Assembly (NCBI GenBank): GCA_020638365.1 | Contig: JACKIQ010000008.1 | Coordinates: 1-62,240 of the forward strand | Reading direction: 5' to 3' | DNA length: 62,240 nucleotides | Source of the DNA: Rhodospirillales bacterium | GTDB taxonomy: Bacteria > Pseudomonadota > Alphaproteobacteria > Micavibrionales > Micavibrionaceae | Part shown: positions 1-7,053 of the stretch, in pieces | Position numbering within the stretch: position 1 is the first letter of the stretch | Layout of the letters: each line of letters begins with the position of its first letter | Translations under genes and position numbers: made by a program | The notes under the pieces: model-generated | Databases searched by the model: none | What the model was told of the DNA's origin: nothing | What the model saw: the letters and a program-made list of their open reading frames with translations, nothing else

Positions 1-10
1 AAGCCTCCTT

Positions 11-41
11 GCGCCCGCCCGCAAAAATGCCGGGCGGACGC
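11..41. repeat. GC-rich inverted repeat
   Basis: An 11-base arm at 11-21 pairs with 31-41 with one mismatch and a 9-base loop containing AAAAATG. There is no T-tract on either side, so it is not a classical intrinsic terminator. It lies in the integrated element, and its role is unknown. Confidence 0.4.
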
Positions 42-93
42 CTCACGGTGATCGTGGAACGGGCCGGACTGTCTTTCCGAACCGCTTACGGGG

Positions 94-107
94 GCTTTGC
101 GCAAAGC
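94..107. promoter_or_regulatory. 14-bp perfect palindrome
   Basis: GCTTTGCGCAAAGC is a perfect palindrome located 14 bases before a strong ribosome-binding site (AAGGAGG, 121-127). The position and symmetry suit a dimeric repressor site or a hairpin in a leader. No regulator can be named. Confidence 0.3.
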
Positions 108-136
108 TTGATTAAAGCCTAAGGAGGGGAAAAGAG

Positions 137-193
137 ATGCGCCAGCGCAACACCAATTTCTGGTTAAGTTGGGCGTTCCTCTTTATCCTTTAG
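137..193 (+). CDS. 18-residue micro-ORF with strong Shine-Dalgarno
   Basis: ATG at 137 follows an almost perfect Shine-Dalgarno sequence (AAGGAGGGG from 121) at workable spacing. The ORF encodes MRQRNTNFWLSWAFLFIL and then TAG. The peptide has a basic N-terminus followed by a hydrophobic, Trp/Phe-rich stretch, so it could be a tiny membrane peptide or a leader peptide that couples translation to the larger ORF starting at 229. It lacks the repeated codons of an attenuator leader. A very short second ORF (201-221) lies between it and the next gene. The ribosome-binding site is the only firm evidence. Confidence 0.35.
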   Translation: MRQRNTNFWLSWAFLFIL

Positions 194-228
194 AGGACCT
201 ATGAGCCCGTTTTCGTCCTGATTTCTGT

Positions 229-864
229 ATGCCGCGCACCATCTGGGAGGCGAAGAATCACTATTGCCGTCGTTCGAAGCTCACCAAGGAGGTGTTCGAG
301 CGGGTGGCGTACTTTTACTTTCTGGAGATCACCGCCGGATGGAGCCGCCGCGTCTGCTCGGAGATGCTCCGGGTCGGGGAAGAAGGGGAGAAGGTCTCGC
401 GGCAGACGATGAGTACCTACTTCGATGCGATCGGGGCCTTCCTCTGGGAAGAGATGGTCGTTCCGACCGATCCGCGCTATGTGGACGAATCCGTCCTTGA
501 TGACCTCCTTGATTGCGTTCACGGGAAGAAAGAGCGCGTCTCCTTCATCTACGATCTCGTTCCCGCCTACCTCAAGACCGTTCCCCTGGAAGCAAAGCAT
601 AAGGATGCGGATTTTCACCGAACGCTTCTCTTTCATCTGCTCCACCGGCGGGCCAAGGCCACACGCGGCTTGAAGCGCGATCAGTTCCGATTGGAAGTGG
701 CGCGGGCGTTTTTTGTGTGCGCGTGCGCGCAGGCGCGGGGAATGGATACCGCGCGGAACGAGGGCATCCTCGAATACCGGGCCGCCAAGGAAACCGCGCG
801 GCTCGCCTGGTCCGTGTTGCTGGATATCCTGATCCAGCACCCGCTTGACCGGGTGGAGGGATAA
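229..864 (+). CDS. Orphan protein of the integrated element, possible N-terminal HTH
   Basis: This 211-residue soluble protein is rich in Arg, Trp, Tyr and Phe. I do not recognise the family. The first 70 residues (a basic HYCRRSKL stretch, then helices ending around residue 65) look like a helix-turn-helix head of the kind found at the start of some IS1595-type transposases, but no DDE or zinc-ribbon region follows, so transposase is not supported. The ATG at 229 is the only possible start, because the frame is closed at 202-204 and has no alternative start codon. Its ribosome-binding site is poor, and it may be translationally coupled to the short ORF ending at 221. It converges on the small minus-strand ORF at 874-1080. 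The region is visibly richer in G+C than the genes after the tRNA, in keeping with transfer. Confidence 0.6.
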   Translation: MPRTIWEAKNHYCRRSKLTKEVFERVAYFYFLEITAGWSRRVCSEMLRVGEEGEKVSRQTMSTYFDAIGAFLWEEMVVPTDPRYVDESVLDDLLDCVHGKKERVSFIYDLVPAYLKTVPLEAKHKDADFHRTLLFHLLHRRAKATRGLKRDQFRLEVARAFFVCACAQARGMDTARNEGILEYRAAKETARLAWSVLLDILIQHPLDRVEG

Positions 865-873
865 GGGACGGGA

Positions 874-1080
874 CTACTTCTTTTTCGTTCGGGGCGGCTT
901 TGTCTGTTCGCGCCCGGAGGTCGTCCCGTTCTTTAAGAGACTTTTGGCCGGACCGAAAACCCAGCGCAACACCCGCTCGTCAATCTTGACCGTCGGGGCT
1001 TTGCGCAGAACAAGTCCCTTCGGGATTGTCCGAAAGACGGATCGGATGGTTTTTGCGGCATCGGCGTTGGGCATAGACAA
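874..1080 (-). CDS. Small basic protein downstream of the integrase
   Basis: A 68-residue ORF starts with TTG at 1080, or with ATG at 1074 two codons later. It lies 27 bases after the integrase stop on the same strand and ends 9 bases from the convergent gene at 229-864. The C-terminus is strongly basic (ends TKPPRTKKK), which suggests nucleic-acid contact, as in small excisionase-like proteins, but no family is recognised. There is no clear ribosome-binding site. An 88-codon ORF on the other strand (845-1111) is the alternative. The compact convergent layout favours this one. Confidence 0.4.
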   Translation of the reverse strand: MSMPNADAAKTIRSVFRTIPKGLVLRKAPTVKIDERVLRWVFGPAKSLLKNGTTSGREQTKPPRTKKK

Positions 1081-1107
1081 GATTATAGCCCAGGTCGCCT
1101 GCTGCCC

Positions 1108-2397
1108 TTAGTGCAGGACGGAGAAAGCGATTTTCTTGAGCCATTCATGCTTGGCTTCAAGCATGTGGCCGCGCCCGTATCTGGGGCCACGGCTCTTATG
1201 GCCCATTAGTTCGTCGATCACTTCTTCGGGCGCTCCGGCATCGCGCAAGCGGTCCTTGAAGGTATGGCGAAGGGAATAGAGCGAATGCCCGTCAGTCGGT
1301 TTCAGGTCATTCTCCCGGAGGTACTTGTTGATCGTCGTCGAGGCCGTGTCCGCATTCCGGTAATGCGAGAATCCTTCCGGGAGTTGGGAGAAGGCATGAA
1401 GGGATGAGCCGACAAGCGGAATCTTGCGCTCGGAGTGCAAGGTCTTGAGCGCGTGATCGTTGCGCGCCCTGATCCAGATATAGGGGATGTGTTCGTTCAG
1501 AAGGATGTCGTCTGGCTGGAGACCGATGAGTTCGGATTCGCGCGCACCTGTATCCGCCATGGCGTAGATGAGGAGCCGCGCTTCCGCGTTCAGTCCGGCG
1601 AGAGCCCCACCGTTGAGAAGTGTTTTCTGCACGTATGTGGCCTCGAATGGCGGGCGGGCGTTATCGAGTTCCTTGAGGCGCATCCGGGAAAAGAGCGACT
1701 CTACTTCCTTGTCGATCTCATGCGCTTCGCAGACCGTCTGAAGGATGTTCCGAACGTAGAGGATATTCTTGTTCGCTGTCCCGGCAACGGCCGTTCCGTC
1801 TGCGATCCGGTCCAGCCACCATTGCCGGTATTGAAGGATGTCGCTGCGGGTAACATCGTTTAACCTCTTGTCCCCGATAACATCCATAAAGCCGGTCAAA
1901 GCGGCGCTGCGCGGATTCTTCCATTTGCGGATTTGATGATCGGATTTGTTGACCAGCCTGTCCGCGCAAAGCGGCCAGAACTTTTCGAGACATTCGCCGA
2001 GCATTAGGCCCGGTTCCTCTGCGCCGCCGAGAACGGCAGAGACGACCTGTTCCTGTTCGATCGAACCGGCGGCCACACGCACGCGCTCGATGACTTCTTC
2101 GAGCGGGGCCTTGGCGATCTCGGCGACGCTCTTGTAGGCGAACCCGTGTGCCTTGGCGAGCTTGACGGCCGCCCGGTATGCGGCGTCGCGGTTCAGCGTT
2201 CCGTTGGCCTTGATCAGCGAACGCCAGAAATCCTCGATATAGTCGTTGTAGATCGCAGCTTTACGGCGGGCTTCGCGTTCATCGCGCGTGCCGAGTGAAA
2301 TCTTGATGCTCGTGCGCGTTTCGTAGGGGAGGACGTAAGAGGGAACGCGCCGCCTGTAGTAGAAATATTCTCCGCGTCTAAACACATAAGACCGCAT
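1108..2397 (-). CDS. Tyrosine recombinase / phage-type integrase
   Basis: This 429-residue site-specific recombinase would catalyse integration and excision of the element at the neighbouring tRNA-Ser. The N-terminus (about 1-60, FRRGEYFYYRRRVP) is the basic arm-binding head seen in integrases with a DUF6538-type start. A core-binding region spans about 130-240 and the catalytic domain about 250-429. Visible catalytic residues are Arg286 (ADTGARESEL), Lys near 325, Arg377 within YSLRHTF, His400 (LMGH) and the nucleophile Tyr407 (RGPRYGRG). The position three before Arg377 is Tyr rather than the usual His, a substitution tolerated in some integrases. The gene begins 140 bases beyond the 3' end of the tRNA gene, the standard arrangement for tRNA-targeting islands. 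The element therefore extends to the left, out of the window. Confidence 0.93.
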   Translation of the reverse strand: MRSYVFRRGEYFYYRRRVPSYVLPYETRTSIKISLGTRDEREARRKAAIYNDYIEDFWRSLIKANGTLNRDAAYRAAVKLAKAHGFAYKSVAEIAKAPLEEVIERVRVAAGSIEQEQVVSAVLGGAEEPGLMLGECLEKFWPLCADRLVNKSDHQIRKWKNPRSAALTGFMDVIGDKRLNDVTRSDILQYRQWWLDRIADGTAVAGTANKNILYVRNILQTVCEAHEIDKEVESLFSRMRLKELDNARPPFEATYVQKTLLNGGALAGLNAEARLLIYAMADTGARESELIGLQPDDILLNEHIPYIWIRARNDHALKTLHSERKIPLVGSSLHAFSQLPEGFSHYRNADTASTTINKYLRENDLKPTDGHSLYSLRHTFKDRLRDAGAPEEVIDELMGHKSRGPRYGRGHMLEAKHEWLKKIAFSVLH

Positions 2398-2515
2398 CCG
2401 CTCCGTGTCCCATCAAACTGTTCAATTTGTGTCTCAATTTTTCGTAAAGAAAAACCGTCTTGCGGTCAAGAAGAAACTGAACACAAGGTATATCAATATC
2501 TTAATGCGGGAAAAG

Positions 2516-2531
2516 TTAATGAAGAGTTAAC
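2516..2531. promoter_or_regulatory. CtrA-like motif TTAA-N7-TTAAC
   Basis: TTAATGAAGAGTTAAC exactly matches the alphaproteobacterial CtrA box, TTAA-N7-TTAAC. It lies between the integrase start (2397) and the tRNA-Ser 3' end (2538). About one TTAA-N7-TTAA is expected by chance in a window of this size, so the match alone is weak. Confidence 0.3.
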
Positions 2532-2537
2532 CAGGTG

Positions 2538-2560
2538 TGGCGGAAGAGGTGGGATTCGAA
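2538..2560. other. Candidate attachment site (tRNA 3' end)
   Basis: The 3' end of tRNA-Ser faces the integrase, so the element junction should lie within or at the end of the T-arm/acceptor segment. No second copy of this segment is present in 1-2500, so the partner site must lie left of the window. The exact core cannot be fixed from one end. Confidence 0.35.
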
Positions 2561-2627
2561 CCCACGGTGGGCGTAAACCCACGACGGTTTTCAAGACCGT
2601 TGCATTCAACCACTCTGCCACTCTTCC
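2538..2627 (-). tRNA. tRNA-Ser (anticodon UGA)
   Basis: The minus strand reads as a 90-nt class II tRNA with a 7-bp acceptor stem (GGAAGAG/CTCTTCC), a long variable arm, a GGTTCGAATCC T-arm and an encoded CCA end. The anticodon loop CTTGAAA gives UGA, which reads UCA serine codons. It is the target of the adjacent integrase. The integrated copy has kept a complete 3' end including CCA. Confidence 0.95.
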
Positions 2628-2760
2628 GTACTGTCGTATATCCTGCTTCAAGGCTGTTAGCTTAAAAAAACGGGGGCAAACAACCAAGACTATGCGCCAA
2701 GCCTTCATTTTTTATCTATTTTTATGTATCTCTGTCTAGAGATAATCTGGAATTAACAGG

Positions 2761-3189
2761 ATGTTTGCCCTGCAACTTGTCATTGGGGCCTTTATGATCG
2801 GCCTGACTGTTCTGATCCACGCGGTCTCGCTTGACCGGCTGAAGAGGGTTCTTGATCGTTTGGAAAACTTTTTTCGCCTGCGTATGCGCCATTCCTGGAA
2901 GGTGCCGATGCTTGTGATCGCCGTACTTGGAGCCTTTTGTTCCCATATTGTTCAAATCTGGTTGTGGGCCTTTTTTTATCTTTCAGTCGACGCCCTGAAC
3001 ACGATAGAAGAGGCTTTATATTTTTCTACGGCAACATTTACTACAGTCGGCTACGGAGACGTCGTTCTGAGTCAGGAGTGGCGGCTTGTGAGTTCTTTTC
3101 AGGCCGCGAACGGTTTTATGTTGTTCGGTTGGAGTACGGCCTTTATCTTTGAAATCATGTCACAGCTTTATCAAGCCGATTCCGGCTAA
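2761..3189 (+). CDS. Small ion-channel protein with K+ selectivity filter
   Basis: This 142-residue inner-membrane protein of the two-TM pore (Ion_trans_2) type would conduct potassium. Hydrophobic segments lie at about 2-24, 49-77 and 112-132. The TVGYGD selectivity filter is at residues 95-100, in the pore loop just before the last helix. It has no cytoplasmic RCK or cyclic-nucleotide domain, so a tetramer of this subunit would be an ungated or simply gated pore. An AACAGG ribosome-binding site precedes the ATG closely. It is followed after 20 bases by the transglycosylase gene, so they are probably co-transcribed. The physiological role is not shown by the neighbours. Confidence 0.85.
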   Translation: MFALQLVIGAFMIGLTVLIHAVSLDRLKRVLDRLENFFRLRMRHSWKVPMLVIAVLGAFCSHIVQIWLWAFFYLSVDALNTIEEALYFSTATFTTVGYGDVVLSQEWRLVSSFQAANGFMLFGWSTAFIFEIMSQLYQADSG

Positions 3190-3209
3190 GCGAGGTTTTA
3201 AGTCTGTTT

Positions 3210-4184
3210 ATGCGTTTTTTTGTTTGTCTTTTATTATCAGGCTTTGTTTTTGTATCCAGCACCCTTGTTATGGCAAAAAGCGACAATTTTGAATCATGGC
3301 TTTCGGCTTTCAAAAAGGAAGCGCTGCGCAAGGGAATTTCTCAAAAAACGCTTGATTCAGCGTTTAAGGACGTCCGCCCTCTATCAAAGGTCGTTGAACT
3401 TGACCGTAAGCAGCCTGAAGGGAAAATGACTTTTGTCCAGTACAGGCAAAAAGTTCTCAGTGATTTGCGTTATAAGCAGGGCCGTGAAAATTATGCGCGT
3501 TATCGTAAAGTTCTTGAGCAGATCAGTAAGAAGTACGGTGTTCCTGCCCCTTATATCGTTGCTCTATGGGGTATGGAGACCAGTTATGGAAGCAATACCG
3601 GCGGGTTCGGGGTCATCCCTGCTCTGACCACGCTGGCGCACGACGGAAGACGCAGCTCGTTTTTCAGAGGTGAGTTGATCGCAGCTCTAAAAATTCTGGA
3701 TCAGGGACATATCTCATTAAGGGATTTCAAGGGCTCATGGGCTGGCGCGATGGGGCAAAATCAGTTTATGCCTTCAAGCTTCCATGCTTATGCCGTGGAT
3801 GAAAATGGCGATGGACGGCGCGATATCTGGACGACGCGCGAGGACGTTTTTGCCTCGACTGCTAATTATCTGGCGAAAAGCGGCTGGCGTGCCGACGAAC
3901 GTTGGGGCCGACCGATAAAGTTGCCGCAGAAATTTCCTGAGACCCTTGTCGGACTGGAGGCCAAGAAAAGCCTCAAGGAGTGGCAGAAGCTTGGCGTGCG
4001 TTTGCCTGACGGCTCAGACCTACCTGTTGTCGAGGATATGAGCGCGTCTGTCGTCGCACCGGACGGAGTGCACGGCCCTGCCTTTCTTGCCTATCATAAT
4101 TTCAGGGTTATTATGAAGTGGAACCGTTCCCAGTATTTTGCGGTTAGTGTCGGAACGCTTGCGGACGCCATTGCAAATCCTTGA
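3210..4184 (+). CDS. mltB: Lytic murein transglycosylase, MltB family (GH103)
   Basis: This 324-residue periplasmic enzyme would cleave the MurNAc-GlcNAc bond of peptidoglycan and form 1,6-anhydro-MurNAc ends. A signal peptide (about 1-22, ending VMA) is followed by the SLT_2 fold. The catalytic Glu123 sits in WGMETSYG, and the AMGQNQFMPSSF signature follows near 185. There is no lipobox, so it is a soluble periplasmic member rather than a lipoprotein like E. coli MltB, and there is no C-terminal peptidoglycan-binding domain. It is followed after 46 bases by rlpA, with the carboxypeptidase next, a wall-remodelling set commonly found together. Confidence 0.92.
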   Translation: MRFFVCLLLSGFVFVSSTLVMAKSDNFESWLSAFKKEALRKGISQKTLDSAFKDVRPLSKVVELDRKQPEGKMTFVQYRQKVLSDLRYKQGRENYARYRKVLEQISKKYGVPAPYIVALWGMETSYGSNTGGFGVIPALTTLAHDGRRSSFFRGELIAALKILDQGHISLRDFKGSWAGAMGQNQFMPSSFHAYAVDENGDGRRDIWTTREDVFASTANYLAKSGWRADERWGRPIKLPQKFPETLVGLEAKKSLKEWQKLGVRLPDGSDLPVVEDMSASVVAPDGVHGPAFLAYHNFRVIMKWNRSQYFAVSVGTLADAIANP

Positions 4185-4230
4185 GTCTTGGAGATATTGC
4201 ACAAAGCATGAGGGTTATGAACGTAAGGTT

Positions 4231-5169
4231 ATGAACGTTTTGAGGACCATACTCGCTCTTTCTTTTTTGCTGGTTCTTTCCGGGTGTTCAGGCGTGCCTT
4301 TTTTTGGAAGCAAGAATATCGGGAAGCCCGGAAAAAGCGTCGGGCAATACAAGGTCGGCTCGCCCTATACGATTAACGGAGTTCGTTACAAACCTCAGGA
4401 GTACGACCGTTTTGTCGAAACCGGGATTGCTTCCTGGTATGGGCCGGGCTTTCACGGAAAATCTACAGCGAACGGTGAGCGTTTCGACACCCACGAGCTG
4501 ACCGCTGCTCACCGTGTTCTTCCCATGCCGAGCCTGGTGCGCGTGACCAATCTTGAAAACGGCCGCTCGATTGTTTTGCGGGTCAATGATCGCGGCCCTT
4601 ACGCGCATAACCGGATTATTGACGTTTCTCAAAAAGGCGCTGAATTGCTTGGATTTAAAAACAAGGGTACTGCAAAAGTCCGTGTCGAATTAATGGCCAG
4701 AGAGAGCAAAAATCTTGCTGATCTTGCAAAAAAAGGTCTCAGCACGCAGGGCAAGGAGATGGCCTACAACGGCTATAAGCGCCAGCAGCACGGTCATTTG
4801 CCTGTCCCCCCGGAGCCGCCTGTTATTCGACAGGCTTCAGTGAACGCGCCCATGAAGATGGATGACGGAACGGAATTACCGGGACATTTAAAAGGCGGGG
4901 TTTTTTATCCAGATGCCGTTCTTAAACAAACACCTGTTCAGCCCACCACAATTTTTGTACAGGCCGGGTCTTTTTCCAATCAGGCCAGCGCGGACATGCT
5001 GGCTCGTAAGCTAAAGTCCTTTGGAGAGGCGCACGTGTATCCTGCAAATGTAAACGGCCGGCAATATTTCCGGGTCCGTCTGGCCGCACGCACCATAGCG
5101 GAGGCCGACAGGCTTATGGCGGCTCTTACAAAAAGCGGGTATCCGGATAGTCTTATCGTTGTAGAGTAG
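4231..5169 (+). CDS. rlpA: RlpA-family septal lipoprotein with SPOR domain
   Basis: This 312-residue outer-membrane lipoprotein would act on denuded glycan strands at the septum. The start at 4231 is chosen because it gives a clean lipoprotein signal (LVLSGC, lipidated Cys19) and follows a GTAAGG ribosome-binding site; the same frame is open upstream to 4138. The double-psi beta-barrel domain spans about 62-155, with GIASWYGPGFHGKSTANGE and the catalytic VNDRGPY around residues 118-124. A SPOR domain (about 230-312) would bind denuded peptidoglycan. It lies between the MltB-type enzyme and the D,D-carboxypeptidase, and all three act on the same polymer. Confidence 0.93.
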   Translation: MNVLRTILALSFLLVLSGCSGVPFFGSKNIGKPGKSVGQYKVGSPYTINGVRYKPQEYDRFVETGIASWYGPGFHGKSTANGERFDTHELTAAHRVLPMPSLVRVTNLENGRSIVLRVNDRGPYAHNRIIDVSQKGAELLGFKNKGTAKVRVELMARESKNLADLAKKGLSTQGKEMAYNGYKRQQHGHLPVPPEPPVIRQASVNAPMKMDDGTELPGHLKGGVFYPDAVLKQTPVQPTTIFVQAGSFSNQASADMLARKLKSFGEAHVYPANVNGRQYFRVRLAARTIAEADRLMAALTKSGYPDSLIVVE

Positions 5170-5188
5170 AGGTATAAAGGAACGTACA

Positions 5189-6337
5189 ATGCACAAAAAG
5201 AAGACGCGATCAGAACGGTTCATAACGGCTGTTTTAATGGTCATTCTTTTTCAGATCACGCTTCCCTCTTATGCTCAGGATTACGTCACTTCTGCTGAAC
5301 AAGCGATCGCCATTGATTTTGATACAGGCGCGGTTCTCTTTGAAAAGGATGCAGATAAACAAATCCCGACTGCTTCCATGAGCAAGGTTCTTAGTATCTA
5401 TCTTGTATTCGAGGCTCTTAAGGCCGGGAGGCTTAAGTTGGACAACGAATTGCTGGTGAGTGAGAAAGCTTGGAAAATGAAGGGATCCAAGATGTGGGTC
5501 CCCATCAATGAAAAGGTCAAAGTGGAAGATCTTATCCGGGGCGTGGTGATCCAGTCCGGCAACGATGCGACTATCGTTCTTGCCGAGGGTCTTGCCGGAT
5601 CGGAGGAGGCTTTCGCGACAGCCTTGAACAAGAAGGCAAAAGAATTAGGAATGAATTACAGCCATTTTACGAATGCCAGCGGATGGCCTGATCCCGAGCA
5701 TTATTCAACGCCCCGCGATCTGGCTCTAATGGCAGGCAGTCTTATACGTGATTTTCCTGAGTATTATCACTATTATTCAGAGAAGGAATTTACCTATCAC
5801 GATATCAAGCAAGGTAATAGAAATCCTTTGCTTTACCGCAATATCGGTGCAGATGGCGTCAAGACCGGACATACAGAAGAGGCCGGGTACGGATTGATTG
5901 CCTCAGGAGTACAAGACGAACGCCGCGTGGTTGCCGTTCTTACCGGCATGAAAAGCATGCAGGAGCGGGCCGATGAGTCTGCAAATCTGTTACAGTGGGC
6001 GTTGAGCACTTTCAAGAATGTTAAAATCTTTAGCGAGCAGAAAGAAATCGAGCGCGTCCCCGTCGTCTGGGGAACAGTTGATACTGTCGGGCTTCGTGTG
6101 GCACAGACCCTTGTTGTGTCCATGCCAAAAATGGAGTCAGGTAATTTCAGCGTTGAAATCTCATACAAAACGCCCTTAATCGCCCCTCTGGAGGAGGGAC
6201 AGAATATTGGGACCGCTACGGTTCGTATTGCAGGACGCGAAGATCTTTCTGTTCCGCTCCTTACTGTCTCGTCCGTACCCAAGGCTGATTTTATGTCTCT
6301 TATGTTGCAAAAACTTCGTATGATGATTAGCGGATAA
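5189..6337 (+). CDS. dacC: D-alanyl-D-alanine carboxypeptidase (PBP5/6 type)
   Basis: This 382-residue periplasmic serine carboxypeptidase (peptidase family S11) would remove the terminal D-Ala from the stem peptide and so limit cross-linking. The signal peptide ends near residue 29 (SYAQ). All three active-site motifs are present: SMSK (Ser63, Lys66), SGN (123-125) and KTG (225-227). A C-terminal beta-rich domain (about 285-370) and an amphipathic tail matching the membrane anchor of PBP5 follow. It lies 19 bases after rlpA and 34 before tmk, in one apparent operon. Confidence 0.94.
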   Translation: MHKKKTRSERFITAVLMVILFQITLPSYAQDYVTSAEQAIAIDFDTGAVLFEKDADKQIPTASMSKVLSIYLVFEALKAGRLKLDNELLVSEKAWKMKGSKMWVPINEKVKVEDLIRGVVIQSGNDATIVLAEGLAGSEEAFATALNKKAKELGMNYSHFTNASGWPDPEHYSTPRDLALMAGSLIRDFPEYYHYYSEKEFTYHDIKQGNRNPLLYRNIGADGVKTGHTEEAGYGLIASGVQDERRVVAVLTGMKSMQERADESANLLQWALSTFKNVKIFSEQKEIERVPVVWGTVDTVGLRVAQTLVVSMPKMESGNFSVEISYKTPLIAPLEEGQNIGTATVRIAGREDLSVPLLTVSSVPKADFMSLMLQKLRMMISG

Positions 6338-6371
6338 GGGCCTTGTATACTTTTTTGATGGACCTGTTCAT

Positions 6372-7037
6372 ATGAGTAAGCGTTTTGAAAAGTCTTTTTT
6401 TATTACCCTCGAGGGCGGGGAAGGGTCCGGGAAAACGACACAGATCAACCGCCTAGCCGAGGCACTCACTGGTCTGGGTTATAGAGTTTTAACAACACGG
6501 GAGCCTGGGGGCACTCCGGAAGGCGAAAAGATCCGTGCATTGTTTGTGCGGGATACCGGAATGAACTGGAGTCCTATGGCGGAGGTTCTTTTAATTCTCG
6601 CCGCGCGGGCAATGCATGTCGAACGTGTTGTCCGCCCTGCTCTTGAGGGAAAAAATATTGTAATCTGCGACCGATTTACGGACTCTACTACCGCTTATCA
6701 AGGGTATGGGCGGGGCCTGGAGTTATCAGCGATAGACAGCCTTACCAAGAGTGTAATCGGCGAACTCAAGCCTGATCTTACCTTTATACTTGATCTTCCG
6801 CCCGGCGCCGGTTTAAGCCGTTCTACAAAGAGACTGGCCCGAGACCATCAGAATGAGAATGCTGCAGAGGACCGTTTTGAAAAGCTTGAACTTTCATTTC
6901 ACGACAGGGTTCGCGAGGGCTTTCTGGATATTGGCAAAAGGGAACCTGAGCGTTGCATAGTCGTCGACGCGACTACGGGAGTTGATAAAATGGCCCGTAT
7001 AATTTTGGACGCAACCCTTAATAAGTTAGGTAATTAA
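6372..7037 (+). CDS. tmk: Thymidylate kinase
   Basis: This 221-residue cytoplasmic enzyme phosphorylates dTMP to dTDP. The P-loop GGEGSGKTT is at residues 15-23, the DR motif with the thymidine-binding region (CDRFTDSTTAYQG) near 95-108, and a LID segment with Arg residues near 150-160. The length matches the family. It is followed directly by holB, a tmk-holB pairing common in bacteria, and by metG and tatD. Confidence 0.96.
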   Translation: MSKRFEKSFFITLEGGEGSGKTTQINRLAEALTGLGYRVLTTREPGGTPEGEKIRALFVRDTGMNWSPMAEVLLILAARAMHVERVVRPALEGKNIVICDRFTDSTTAYQGYGRGLELSAIDSLTKSVIGELKPDLTFILDLPPGAGLSRSTKRLARDHQNENAAEDRFEKLELSFHDRVREGFLDIGKREPERCIVVDATTGVDKMARIILDATLNKLGN

Positions 7038-7053
7038 AACAGCAGGATTGGTG

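Noticed and set aside
199..840. 213-codon minus-strand ORF opposite the orphan island gene
   Set aside because: It lies antisense to 229-864, whose composition (many aromatic residues, HTH-like start) is more protein-like; the minus reading is rich in His/Pro/Arg as expected for a shadow in G+C-rich DNA.
845..1111. 88-codon plus-strand ORF
   Set aside because: It overlaps the minus-strand basic ORF and runs into the integrase end; the minus-strand alternative gives a tidy convergent layout.
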